Source: Lentisphaerae bacterium WC36 (GTDB taxonomy: Bacteria; Verrucomicrobiota; Lentisphaeria; Victivallales; SZUA-371). From it: 64,000 bases of DNA. The notes under the pieces were generated by a model, which saw only the letters and a program-made list of their open reading frames with translations, ran no database searches and was not told where the DNA came from. Below, one piece after another: positions 53,094 through 62,104 of the stretch. Both the position numbers and the translations under genes were made by a program. The DNA is taken from positions 682,001 to 746,000 of the forward strand of contig CP085689.1 of assembly GCA_020683205.1 (NCBI GenBank). The letters run 5' to 3'. How positions within the stretch are numbered: position 1 is the first letter of the stretch; the number at the start of each line of letters is the position of its first letter.

Positions 53094-53769
53094 CATCAAG
53101 ACTTTTTTTGCCCCATGGTAAATAATTCAGCTCAACATAAGCAACGATTGAATAAAGTATTGGGTAAAAAAGCATTATAACCCTTAAATATGCCTTTAAA
53201 ATGTTATCATTAACCGCAGGGGGAATGGCGGGTAAAGCAAAAGCACTTAAAAGTATAAAATTAAAAGAAATAACTTTGAGTTGATACTTAAGGTTTTTAT
53301 TATTTTTTACAATCGATTTTACAGCAAATCCTATAATAAACAAACTTAAAGCAATGTATATACTCTGGTGAAAAAGCCATGCAGTGTATTCATCTGCTTT
53401 AGATTCAGTTGCTCCCAAGTAAATACATAATAGTGGTGTGACGCTAAAAAATATAGGTATCAAAACAATGTAAAGTGAACGGAAGGCTTGATTTTTTGAT
53501 TGTCTAAAGTTAAAAGTTAAAAATCCGTTATTAAAATTTCTAGTAAGTGGAGAAACCCAGATTAAAGCTTGTGCACTAAGCATCCAAACTATGCTTTTTG
53601 CATCTATTCCCATGATACCTGATAGTGTCGCATCACGTGAATAACACAAGTTTGGCATTATCAGTGTATAAATTAACATAGCCAAAATATAAATGCCGCA
53701 AGAAAAAACTATATTTAAATAACATATTAGTAAAATTTGTCCAAAAGAAATTTTATTTTTTGTAGCCAT
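53080..53769 (-). CDS. Polytopic membrane protein of unknown function
   Basis: A 229-residue protein with about six hydrophobic segments (near 13-35, 55-72, 95-118, 130-150, 162-182 and 192-212). No conserved motif that I know. Convergent with nhaC, overlapping by 14 bp. No clear terminator between, so antisense overlap is likely. No further function can be proposed. Confidence 0.65.
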   Translation of the reverse strand: MATKNKISFGQILLICYLNIVFSCGIYILAMLIYTLIMPNLCYSRDATLSGIMGIDAKSIVWMLSAQALIWVSPLTRNFNNGFLTFNFRQSKNQAFRSLYIVLIPIFFSVTPLLCIYLGATESKADEYTAWLFHQSIYIALSLFIIGFAVKSIVKNNKNLKYQLKVISFNFILLSAFALPAIPPAVNDNILKAYLRVIMLFYPILYSIVAYVELNYLPWGKKSLDVNEN

Positions 53770-53924
53770 ATTATGTCTCCATTAACTAATTTAAACTATC
53801 ATTTAGTAGTAAATATTGCAAATTAAAAAAAAATGAAAATAGTTCTAAAAAAACTGGCTAAAATGTTAGTGCTGTGTTAAATTAATATTTTCTAAAAGTT
53901 AATTAAATTATAGGGTAATAAGAG

Positions 53925-54590
53925 ATGAATATAAAAGAAGTTTTAAAGAGCAATAAATATAATATAATGTTACTTTTTTTAGCATTTAATTATTGGTTGG
54001 CATATATAAACATGCTACCAAAATCAAAGGCTATAGCAGGTTTTTGTGATGCAGGATTTATGTCACATTTAACAGTTGTAGCTCTTTTTGTTTCTCAATT
54101 TATTTTTCTTTACTTGACCTTTAAATCGGAATCTATTAAAGGTTTTTTAAAAAATATCTCAATAATTTATATCTTGCAAATTTATTTTATGCGTGAGGCT
54201 GATTTTCATACTATTGTTGTAAATGGCGATACAATGAGTATGACAAATGGTAAATTTTATACTCATGCAGATATTTCTATTGCATTAAAGTGCTTTAGTT
54301 TATTCTTATTAGGATTGCTTGCTGTAGCAATTGGTTATGTTGTATTATTTTATGGTAAAAAATTTATAAAGGCTTTTATGAATAATGAAGCATGGACAAT
54401 TGCATTTTTAATGTGGGGTGGTTTGTTATTTTTAAGTCAGTTGTGTGATCGTTGGGGTGTGATTCGCGAAACTAATTATTGGCAAATTGGAACTATAGAA
54501 GAAATGCTTGAGTTTACATCTTCAGCATTTTTTGCTTCATGTACAATTCAATATCTTTTAGCAATTAGAAAAAAATTATCAAAAAATTAA
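53925..54590 (+). CDS. Polytopic membrane protein of unknown function
   Basis: A 221-residue protein with about five or six hydrophobic segments (near 15-30, 45-65, 75-92, 120-145, 158-172 and 190-210). Polar/charged residues lie in or beside the membrane parts (FMREADFHT, SQLCDRWGVI, EEMLEF), which suggests transport or catalysis rather than a passive anchor. Divergent from the preceding membrane gene. Ends at a palindromic terminator shared with trxB. Family not recognised. Confidence 0.65.
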   Translation: MNIKEVLKSNKYNIMLLFLAFNYWLAYINMLPKSKAIAGFCDAGFMSHLTVVALFVSQFIFLYLTFKSESIKGFLKNISIIYILQIYFMREADFHTIVVNGDTMSMTNGKFYTHADISIALKCFSLFLLGLLAVAIGYVVLFYGKKFIKAFMNNEAWTIAFLMWGGLLFLSQLCDRWGVIRETNYWQIGTIEEMLEFTSSAFFASCTIQYLLAIRKKLSKN

Positions 54591-54610
54591 CATACAGTTG
54601 TTAAAATATC

Positions 54611-54647
54611 TAAAAAAAGCTCAATATTAATATTGAGCTTTTTTTAG
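54611..54647. terminator. Bidirectional terminator between membrane protein gene and trxB
   Basis: A long perfect palindrome (ctcaatatt / aatattgag) flanked by A-run on the left and T-run on the right. It works in both directions for the convergent genes. Confidence 0.9.
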
Positions 54648-54665
54648 ATTTGAGGACATAGTAAA

Positions 54666-55592
54666 CTATGTTTCTCTAATTTGTAAATATCTTTCAGCAT
54701 CAATCGCTGCACGACACCCCATACCCGCGGCAGTGATTGCTTGACGATAGACATGATCAGCACAGTCTCCAGCACCAAATACACCTAAGCATGAAGTGCA
54801 TGAACTATGAGCATCTAAATCAATAAATCCATTTGCATCCATTGCAATTTGACCATTAAACATTTCAGTTGCTGGCACATGTCCTAAAGCTGCAAAATAT
54901 CCTTTACAATTAATAGTTGAAGTTGTATTAGTTTTTAAGTCTCGAATGATTACTCCTCCAACTTCTTCTTCTCCAATAATATCTTCAACAACACAGCTCC
55001 ACTTAAAATCAATTTTAGGATTATTCATTGCACGTTCTGCCATGATTTTAGAAGCTCTTAATTCGTCACGGCGGTGAATAACTGTAACTTTGCTAGCAAA
55101 TTTTGTTAAGAAAGTAGCTTCTTCCATAGCAGTATCTCCGCCTCCAATTACTACCACTGGGACATCTCGATAAAATGCTCCGTCACAAGTAGCGCAAGCT
55201 GAAACACCATGATTTAGTAATCTTTTTTCAGCATCAAGACCTAAGTAACGTGGAGTTGCTCCTGTTGCAATAATAATTGATTCAGTTTCAATCTCTTGTC
55301 CACTTGCAGTTTTTAATTTATGGATATCACCTGGGTTTAACTGAGCATCAGTAATTGAGTCATTAATAATTTCAGCACCAAAACGTTGAGCTTGTTCTTG
55401 AAATTTATACATTAGTTCAAAGCCGTTAACAGACTCTGGAAATCCAGGGAAATTTTCTACGTCACTGGTTTGTGTTAAAAGTCCACCTGTTAAAATTCCA
55501 GTGTAAACTTTAGGGTTTAAATTAGCGCGAGCACAATAAATTGCAGCGGTTAATCCAGCTGATCCGCTACCAATAATTACAACTTTTTCCAT
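54666..55592 (-). CDS. trxB: Thioredoxin reductase
   Basis: A 308-residue NADPH-dependent flavoprotein. FAD-binding GSGSAGLTAAIYCARA at the N-terminus, the redox pair CATCDG, NADPH motif GGGDTAMEEATFL, and the closing FAD motif GVFGAGDCADHVYRQAITAAGMGCRAA. Length is canonical (about 310-320). It keeps thioredoxin reduced. A site AGGA lies 9 nt before the ATG. It is downstream of the ExbB-like gene on the same strand. Confidence 0.97.
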   Translation of the reverse strand: MEKVVIIGSGSAGLTAAIYCARANLNPKVYTGILTGGLLTQTSDVENFPGFPESVNGFELMYKFQEQAQRFGAEIINDSITDAQLNPGDIHKLKTASGQEIETESIIIATGATPRYLGLDAEKRLLNHGVSACATCDGAFYRDVPVVVIGGGDTAMEEATFLTKFASKVTVIHRRDELRASKIMAERAMNNPKIDFKWSCVVEDIIGEEEVGGVIIRDLKTNTTSTINCKGYFAALGHVPATEMFNGQIAMDANGFIDLDAHSSCTSCLGVFGAGDCADHVYRQAITAAGMGCRAAIDAERYLQIRET

Positions 55593-55635
55593 TGTTGATA
55601 TTCCTATATTTTAAATTAATTATTAATCTTTATAC

Positions 55636-56370
55636 TTAAAATTCATCATTTTCATAGTCAAAATGATCAATATTATTAACAATTTCAACATCTTTGAGGT
55701 CTTTTATAATAAAATATGCCTGACCTCGCATTCTCATAAGGCGATTTTTCGCACGGTTATGCATTGTCACATAAAACAGATAAAATCCCGCACCAATAAT
55801 TAAGCCATAAATTAACGGGTATAAAACAATGGCATAATGGTTTGACGAAATGACTTTTTCATCACTAGTTAAAACACTTTCTAAGGCTAATGCCGCGCCA
55901 GAAATACCTGTTATAATCGTTGTGACAGCAACAGTTTTAAGATAACTAACGTGTTGCATAATATTTTCAATTTCCACATCAAGCCTACTACGAACCAATG
56001 TTGTAATCACATCAAAACTTTCGGTACAATTTGCAAACGCAGTCAATAAACAACGTGAAAGTGGACAGTTGATTTCTTGGCATACCAAAATGGCTTCTGA
56101 TAGATCACCCTCAGCTAGGCTTGATTGAACTGTATCAATTAATCGACGCGGTAAAATTTTAAAATTTTTCAATGTTGAGTTAAGCTCAAGTAGAATAATC
56201 CAAAAGACAGCACTTAAGCAAAGCAACAGAATTATTGATAACATGCTATAGACGCCATAGTCATCAATAATTTTAAGGAGCCCCTTTTTTTCATTGACAT
56301 TAACCTGAGCATAGTTAATTAATGGGAAAATAAATAATATGATTAGTGAAAGAGTAAATTTTTTTATCAT
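55636..56370 (-). CDS. MotA/TolQ/ExbB-like proton-channel family protein
   Basis: A 244-residue inner-membrane protein: signal-like first helix (about 4-22), membrane segment about 38-60, a cytoplasmic loop, then the conserved pair of helices near 143-165 and 183-203 (TVAVTTIITGISGAALALESVL, LIYGLIIGAGFYLF). This is the TolQ/ExbB plan with an extra N-terminal leader, as found in many Gram-negative gut and PVC bacteria. ExbB normally works with ExbD and TonB, but no ExbD follows here; trxB is next. The preceding gene is 2 nt upstream, so the two are coupled. Confidence 0.7.
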   Translation of the reverse strand: MIKKFTLSLIILFIFPLINYAQVNVNEKKGLLKIIDDYGVYSMLSIILLLCLSAVFWIILLELNSTLKNFKILPRRLIDTVQSSLAEGDLSEAILVCQEINCPLSRCLLTAFANCTESFDVITTLVRSRLDVEIENIMQHVSYLKTVAVTTIITGISGAALALESVLTSDEKVISSNHYAIVLYPLIYGLIIGAGFYLFYVTMHNRAKNRLMRMRGQAYFIIKDLKDVEIVNNIDHFDYENDEF

Positions 56371-56372
56371 TT

Positions 56373-57212
56373 TTACAAATCCTTCTGCTCCTTGGCTTCA
56401 GAAATTTTATCTATAAATTGTTTTATTTCTTTTTTATATTCATTATTTTTCTCTCCAAACTCTTTTAATTCATTCAAGTAGTTTGAGTAGTTTATATTTT
56501 CTTTCTTTAGGCAAATAATAAATTTTTTTAAACAATTAACATATATTTCATTTTTTATTACCTCTTTATCAATTGCCAAATATGCCAACAAGTAACATTT
56601 TTTAGCTTTAGTGATATTATGGTTTAATAGATAGTAATCAGCTAGAGTGTAAAGTCCAAAAATACGCCCTGATAAACTTGAGCTTTTTGTCAATAAAACA
56701 CTGCATTCATATGCTTTTTGAAATTTGCCATGATCCCAAAAAGAACTTTGCGTATACATCAAGCTTCTATCTAAACAAAGCTCTTTATCATTTTTTTTTG
56801 CTAAATTTAGTATTTTATTTAGATAATTAAAAGCTTTGGTATTAATATTTTGAGCAAAATAAATTTCAGTTTTTAGTTTGAAAATTAAAGAATTAAGACC
56901 TAAATTTGCATACTTTTTTTCAGCTTCATTAACTTTTGATAAAGCTTGTTTAAACTTTTTATCCATCAATAAAATAGTAATTTCATTAATCTCTTTAGGA
57001 GGTTGGTTTAATTGAGCATATTCATAGCTCCCAGGACCTATTTCCCAAACTTTATTTTCTTTATTAATGATAAATTTTAAGTTTTTATTTGAAGTGACTT
57101 CAATTGAGGAGCAAGATAATTTTTTACCCCCATTTAAGATGATAAAACCGATTTCATAAGAAAATAGATTAGCAGATAAAAGTAATAACAAAATTATAAA
57201 TTTATTTTTCAT
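56373..57212 (-). CDS. Exported TPR-like protein coupled to the ExbB-like gene
   Basis: A 279-residue protein with a signal peptide (about 1-18). A small beta-rich N-terminal region (about 20-70; FIILNGGKKLSCSSI, KVWEIGPGSYEYAQL) is followed by tandem helix pairs characteristic of tetratricopeptide repeats (about 80-270; FKQALSKVNEAEKKYANLG, AFNYLNKILNLAKKN, KCYLLAYLAID). TPR proteins often scaffold envelope complexes. The stop is 2 nt before the ExbB-like ATG, so they are almost certainly translated together and may form one complex. Confidence 0.7.
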   Translation of the reverse strand: MKNKFIILLLLLSANLFSYEIGFIILNGGKKLSCSSIEVTSNKNLKFIINKENKVWEIGPGSYEYAQLNQPPKEINEITILLMDKKFKQALSKVNEAEKKYANLGLNSLIFKLKTEIYFAQNINTKAFNYLNKILNLAKKNDKELCLDRSLMYTQSSFWDHGKFQKAYECSVLLTKSSSLSGRIFGLYTLADYYLLNHNITKAKKCYLLAYLAIDKEVIKNEIYVNCLKKFIICLKKENINYSNYLNELKEFGEKNNEYKKEIKQFIDKISEAKEQKDL

Positions 57213-57221
57213 ATTAAACTC

Positions 57222-57626
57222 CTATATCTTTTGTTCTGTAAAAAATTGTACCAAAATTTGGCGTTCAGTTCGTGGTCCATCAAATTCACAAAAGAAAATC
57301 CCTTGCCAAGTTCCAAGTTTTAATAGCCCATTTTCAATTGGAATCGTTTGACTAAATCCTAGTAAAGAACTTTTAACGTGCGCAGCGCTATTTCCCTCAT
57401 AATGCTTAAAAAAATCCTTATTCCACGGAGCTATAACATCAAACATTTTTAAAATGTCATGTTTAACATCTTCATCAGCATTTTCGTTGATTGTGATAGC
57501 ACAAGTGGTATGTTGCATGAAAAGATGGCATATCCCATTGAAATTTTTTGGGATTAATTTTGTTACTTTATGTGTAATATCAATAATTTGACTATGATTA
57601 CTGCTAGAAATATTTATTGTTATCAT
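57222..57626 (-). CDS. yjbQ: YjbQ/UPF0047 family protein
   Basis: A 134-residue protein of the secondary thiamine-phosphate synthase-like family. Motifs: GICHLFMQHTTCAITINENAD, HVKSSLLG, and GTWQGIFFCEFDGPR at the C-terminus, with His, Cys and Glu residues of the presumed metal/phosphate site. Start: an in-frame GTG at 57638 is possible, but ATG 57626 with gga upstream matches the usual N-terminus better. Biological role in the family is still uncertain. Confidence 0.9.
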   Translation of the reverse strand: MITINISSSNHSQIIDITHKVTKLIPKNFNGICHLFMQHTTCAITINENADEDVKHDILKMFDVIAPWNKDFFKHYEGNSAAHVKSSLLGFSQTIPIENGLLKLGTWQGIFFCEFDGPRTERQILVQFFTEQKI

Positions 57627-57723
57627 ATTATTTTCCACTCTTAATAATAAAGTAAGGTCTTAGTTAAATAGATATGTTCAAAGTAATAAATGCAAATATT
57701 ATATACCTAAAAAATCAAAAAAT

Positions 57724-57762
57724 AAACGGCATTTTTAGTTATTAACTAAATTATGCCGTTTT
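57724..57762 (-). terminator. Two-tiered terminator of the LysM lipoprotein gene
   Basis: Outer stem aaacggcat / atgccgttt and inner stem tttagtt / aactaaa around an att loop. On the minus strand it is followed by a T-rich tract. Located after the LysM gene. Confidence 0.85.
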
Positions 57763-57800
57763 AATAATATCTTTATAAAAAATAAATAAAGCTGATATAA

Positions 57801-58310
57801 TTATTGAGGAATAACCAGTTCCATACCAGGTTTTAATTTATTTTTATTATTTAAAATATCACTATTTGCATCATAAATTTTTTTCCAATTTGGTTTGCCA
57901 TAAAATTTACGAGCAATTTTTGACAAGTTATCACCCTTTTTTACTGTGTAATATTGCTGCTGCTTAACTAAATTTACCACTTTAGGTTCGTTCGTTACAG
58001 GAGCTGTATTTGACTGTAAAGGAGGATTTACTGTAGTGTTCATATCAGTTACCACTAATGGGCTTGGAGCTATATTTACTACTTCTGAATCATCTACTAC
58101 GCTAGTAGTACTCTCTTCAGAATTTAAAGCATCTTCTTCAACAGGAGGTAACATTGTAGGAACTTCCCAATTTGAATATGACTTTTCAATATATCCTTTC
58201 CATGATTGCTCTTTTTCTCCAAGTTCAGGTTGAGCTAAAGTTGGACCACAGCCACTTAAAGTGACAAAAGATACTACAGATGTAACTAATACAATAATTT
58301 TCTTATTCAT
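57801..58310 (-). CDS. LysM-domain lipoprotein
   Basis: A 169-residue lipoprotein (lipobox TLSGC, Cys21) with a Ser/Thr/Pro/Val-rich linker (about 40-115) and one C-terminal LysM domain (about 118-168; YTVKKGDNLSKIARKFYG, IYDANSDILNNKNKLKPGMELVIP) that binds peptidoglycan. It should tether the outer or inner membrane to the cell wall. It is downstream of fabF by about 38 nt on the same strand and may be the last gene of the fab unit; a strong terminator follows. Confidence 0.9.
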   Translation of the reverse strand: MNKKIIVLVTSVVSFVTLSGCGPTLAQPELGEKEQSWKGYIEKSYSNWEVPTMLPPVEEDALNSEESTTSVVDDSEVVNIAPSPLVVTDMNTTVNPPLQSNTAPVTNEPKVVNLVKQQQYYTVKKGDNLSKIARKFYGKPNWKKIYDANSDILNNKNKLKPGMELVIPQ

Positions 58311-58347
58311 AGTTGAATAACCTCCTGCTTTTAGAATAGAAGAAAAA

Positions 58348-59607
58348 CTATTCAGTATATTTTTTTAAGATAAGAGCTCCGTTATGGCCTCCAAATCCCA
58401 GGTTTAAGTTCATTGCAACGCTAACTTCTTTTTCTTTTGCAACGTTTGGCGTATAATCAAGATCACAAATTGGATCAGGATTTTCGTAATTAATTGTTGG
58501 AGGAACGGTGCTAGTTTCCAAAACCTTTGTACAAGCAATTGTTTCTAGAGCACCAGCTGCGCCTAAACCATGTCCTGTTTGTCCTTTAGTTGAACTAATA
58601 GAAACCTTATAAGCATGGTCGCCTAAGGCACTTTTAATTGCCATGGTTTCAAATTTATCATTTAAAGGAGTGCTTGTTCCGTGAGCATTGATATAATCAA
58701 TTTCAGATGGATTAATTTTTGCGTGTTTTAATGCCATTTCAATAGCTCTCTTTGAACCATCGCCATCAGGGTGTGGAGATGTAATATGATAAGCATCACC
58801 AGTAGCTCCATAACCAATAACTTCTGCGATAATATTTGCACCACGTTTTTTAGCATGTTCTAATTCTTCTAGTATTAATACTCCAGCGCCTTCGCTCATT
58901 ACAAAACCATCGCGTTCAGCATCGAATGGACGACTAGCTTTTTTAGGATCATCATTGCGTTCGCTCATAGCTTTCATAGAGCAGAAACCTGCAAGACCTA
59001 AAGGTACAATTGAAGCTTCACTTCCTCCACAAAGCATAACATCAGCGTCATCACGCTTTATCATCCAGAATGCTTCCCCAATCGAATGAGTAGCTGTAGA
59101 ACATGCTGTTACCACTGCTAAATTTGGACCTTGAGCCCCAAAACGCATTGAAATATTTCCTGCGTTCATATCGATAATCATAGATGGAATTAAAAATGGA
59201 GAAACTTTTGACACGCCTTTATCAAGCATTTTTTTATGTTGATCACTCATTGTAGCTAAACCACCAATACCGCTACTAACAACACAACCAACACGCGTTG
59301 GATCTACAATATCACTGTCTGGTAAATAATTTGGTAATCCAGCTTCTTCCATAGCTTGACATGAAGCAGCTAAGCCAAAAACAGAAAAACGATCCATTCT
59401 TCTTGCTTCTTTAGCAGGAATGTATTTCGTAACATCTAAATCATTAACCTCTCCAGCAATTTGAGTTTTTAAATCAGATGCATCGCATTGAGTAATTTTG
59501 TCAATGCCACATTCACCGTCAACCAATGCATTCCAGAAACTATCAACGTCATTACCAATACAAGAAACGACTCCGCGTCCAGTGATTACGACTCTTCTTT
59601 CATTCAT
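58348..59607 (-). CDS. fabF: 3-Oxoacyl-ACP synthase II
   Basis: A 419-residue condensing enzyme that elongates fatty acids with malonyl-ACP. Catalytic Cys in VTACSTATHS, His in HGTSTPLNDKFE, second His in KGQTGHGLGAAGALE, and the closing LGFGGHNGAL. Length matches E. coli FabF (413). Last of the fabD-fabG-acpP-fabF run on this strand. Confidence 0.97.
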   Translation of the reverse strand: MNERRVVITGRGVVSCIGNDVDSFWNALVDGECGIDKITQCDASDLKTQIAGEVNDLDVTKYIPAKEARRMDRFSVFGLAASCQAMEEAGLPNYLPDSDIVDPTRVGCVVSSGIGGLATMSDQHKKMLDKGVSKVSPFLIPSMIIDMNAGNISMRFGAQGPNLAVVTACSTATHSIGEAFWMIKRDDADVMLCGGSEASIVPLGLAGFCSMKAMSERNDDPKKASRPFDAERDGFVMSEGAGVLILEELEHAKKRGANIIAEVIGYGATGDAYHITSPHPDGDGSKRAIEMALKHAKINPSEIDYINAHGTSTPLNDKFETMAIKSALGDHAYKVSISSTKGQTGHGLGAAGALETIACTKVLETSTVPPTINYENPDPICDLDYTPNVAKEKEVSVAMNLNLGFGGHNGALILKKYTE

Positions 59608-59801
59608 AACTTATTTAATTCCTCTTTGAGTTTAGTAACACCTAACTAGTTTTTTAAAAGAATAAATAATAATTTTATCAATTAATTATTAGTTTTATTG
59701 CTAATCTCACTTTTTTAATACAAGAAAGATGGATCCTTGCTGAACTAAAATTATCTTTCGCAAAGTGATCCACCTACTTTAGTATTCAAAATATGATACT
59801 A

Positions 59802-60038
59802 TTAACCTTGTTGGCTTTCGATGTATTTAATTGCATCACCAACTGAAGATAATTTTTCAGCATCTTCGTCTGGAATATCAGAACCGAATTCTTCTTCTAA
59901 TGCCATTACTAATTCAACAGTATCTAAAGAATCTGCGCCTAAATCCTCAACGAATTTCGCATCTTCTGTTACTTGATCTTCTGATACACTTAATTGCTCT
60001 ACAACGATTGCTTTTACTTTTTCTGCGATTGAAGACAT
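59802..60038 (-). CDS. acpP: Acyl carrier protein
   Basis: A 78-residue ACP with the phosphopantetheine serine in [10 protein letters not shown], the acidic helix II, and the acidic overall composition expected. Strong ribosome site (aaggggc). Between fabG and fabF, the classic place. Confidence 0.98.
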   Translation of the reverse strand: MSSIAEKVKAIVVEQLSVSEDQVTEDAKFVEDLGADSLDTVELVMALEEEFGSDIPDEDAEKLSSVGDAIKYIESQQG

Positions 60039-60204
60039 TTTATGCCCCTTTATATTTTTGTTTAATGATTTTTTATACTCTAAATTTTATTTTACTTTAT
60101 ATAGTTACTATGCGATAATAACTGTAAAATGCAAATTGTTTTTTAATTTTTTTATAAATTTTACTAAAAATTTATAAAAAAATACTATAAAATAACAGTT
60201 GTTA

Positions 60205-60957
60205 TTACATTAGCATTCCGCCGTCAACATTAACAACTTGACCTGTAACGTAATTTGAATCACTACTACATAAGAAGTAGGTTACATCTGCAACATCTGT
60301 AGCTGCACCAGGACGTTTTAACGGAATAATAGTCATAAATGCTTTAGTTGCTTCTTCTGAAAGAACCTTGGTCATATCAGTTTGAATATAACCTGGAGCA
60401 ACTGCATTTACTTGAATACCGCGGCTTGCGTATTCTTTGGCTGTTGTTTTCGTTAAGCCGATTACGCCAGCTTTAGACGCTGAGTAGTTAGCTTGTCCAG
60501 CATTACCCATAACTCCAACGACTGATGCGATATTAACAATTTTACCCGCACGTTGTTTCATCATTGGACGGGCAACTGCTTTAGTAAAGTTGAATGTACC
60601 TTTTAGATTTACAGCGATTACTGCATCCCAAGCTTCTTCAGTCATTCTCATGATTAAAGTATCTTTTGTGATACCTGCGTTGTTGATAAGGATATCAACT
60701 GCGCCAAACTTTGCTACAACAGCTTTTACTGTTTGCTCTGCGTCATCATATTTTGCAACATTTGCTGCAAATGCTTCAGCTTCGACACCTTTGTTTCTGA
60801 ATTCCGCTGCAGTTTCTTCAGCAACTTCTAAAAGAATGTCAACAATTGCTAATTTAGCTCCTTCGTCAGCTAAACGTTCGCAAATTGCCTTGCCAATTCC
60901 TCTAGCACCGCCAGTTACTAATGCAACTTTTCCTTCTAAACGTTTGTCCATGCCCAT
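60205..60957 (-). CDS. fabG: 3-Oxoacyl-ACP reductase
   Basis: A 250-residue short-chain dehydrogenase: NADP-binding TGGARGIGKAI, NNAGITKD, catalytic Ser in NIASVVG, and the YSASK (Tyr, Lys) pair. It reduces 3-oxoacyl-ACP in fatty-acid synthesis. Start: ATG 60957 (site agagg about 10 nt upstream) or ATG 60951. Confidence 0.96.
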   Translation of the reverse strand: MGMDKRLEGKVALVTGGARGIGKAICERLADEGAKLAIVDILLEVAEETAAEFRNKGVEAEAFAANVAKYDDAEQTVKAVVAKFGAVDILINNAGITKDTLIMRMTEEAWDAVIAVNLKGTFNFTKAVARPMMKQRAGKIVNIASVVGVMGNAGQANYSASKAGVIGLTKTTAKEYASRGIQVNAVAPGYIQTDMTKVLSEEATKAFMTIIPLKRPGAATDVADVTYFLCSSDSNYVTGQVVNVDGGMLM

Positions 60958-61054
60958 AATTTAGACACCTCTTGCTAATTGGTTAAAATTTATTGTTAAA
61001 TTAAATGTAAAAATTTAAATTATTTACTTTCAATTTTATTTCTTTAATTTATAA

Positions 61055-61969
61055 TTATTTGCCGTACTCTTCTAGAGATTCAGCACTGTTGATATTTTTT
61101 GCAATAACTTCTTTGTCAGTACGAGCTAAAAGACCAGTTAAAACAGTGCCAGGACCAAATTCAATCATCTCTGTTCCACCATCTGTGATTATCGCTCTCA
61201 CGCATTCTTCCCAGCGAACACTGCCAGCGACCTGAGCTACTAAGTTAGGTGCGATATCTTCAGTTTTTTCTGTGAAGGTGCCTGTTACGTTTTGAGTAAC
61301 TTTCACTTTTGGGTCAGCTAATGGACTATTTGCTAATACTTTAGCTAGTTCTACTCCAGCTGTTGCCATTAATTTTGAATGGTAAGCACCTGCAACTTTT
61401 AGCGGGATTACGCGACGGAAACCGTTTTCTTTTAAAGTTTTTATAGCTTCTTTTACTAAGTTTTTATCACCACTTATAACAGTCTGCCCTGGACAGTTGT
61501 AGTTAGCTACATCAATCCCAATTTCTGCACAGATTTCTTCAATTTTGCCCAAATCTCCACCAAGTACACTTGCCATGCCACCATTAGTTTCTTTGCACGC
61601 TTTGTCCATTAGTTCGCCGCGTTTTGCAACTAATTTTAAACCGTCAGCAAACGAAAATACTCCTGCCGCATGTAACGCTGCATATTCTCCTAAGCTTAAA
61701 CCCGCTACTGCTGATGGTTTAATTTCTGAATATAGTTCATTAAATGCCGCTAAGCAAGCACAGCTCATTGTGTAGATTGCTGGCTGGCAATATTTACTTT
61801 CTTGTAATTTTTCAGCTGGTCCTTCAAAACATAATTCACTTAAGCTCCAACCTAAAACTTCATCAGCTTCAGCAAAAATTTTCGCTGCTGCTGAACTTTT
61901 TTCTACTAGGTCTTTACCCATTCCAACAGTTTGGGCTCCTTGACCTGAAAATACAAAAAATTTACTCAT
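61055..61969 (-). CDS. fabD: Malonyl-CoA-ACP transacylase
   Basis: A 304-residue enzyme loading malonate onto ACP. Motifs: FSGQGAQTVGMGKDL, active Ser in GLSLGEYAALHAAG, the YHSKLM His region, and QVAGSVRWEECV. First visible gene of the fab run. About 95 nt separate it from fabG. Confidence 0.97.
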   Translation of the reverse strand: MSKFFVFSGQGAQTVGMGKDLVEKSSAAAKIFAEADEVLGWSLSELCFEGPAEKLQESKYCQPAIYTMSCACLAAFNELYSEIKPSAVAGLSLGEYAALHAAGVFSFADGLKLVAKRGELMDKACKETNGGMASVLGGDLGKIEEICAEIGIDVANYNCPGQTVISGDKNLVKEAIKTLKENGFRRVIPLKVAGAYHSKLMATAGVELAKVLANSPLADPKVKVTQNVTGTFTEKTEDIAPNLVAQVAGSVRWEECVRAIITDGGTEMIEFGPGTVLTGLLARTDKEVIAKNINSAESLEEYGK

Positions 61970-62104
61970 TTTTTATCTCTTAAATTTATATTAATTTTTC
62001 TTAATTATCTTATATCAATAACTATTTTAAAATTGTTCTCCTGTACAAATTAAAAACTTTTTACAATACATTCATCAATTTTGTTTGTCAAATTATCCGT
62101 TTAA

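Noticed and set aside
59724-59772. Imperfect inverted repeat between acpP and fabF (tggatc/gatcca with ttgc/gcaa) as an attenuator
   Set aside because: Bulged and competing with another possible pairing (gaaagat/atctttc); no T-run. Could be a processing site, but unsupported.
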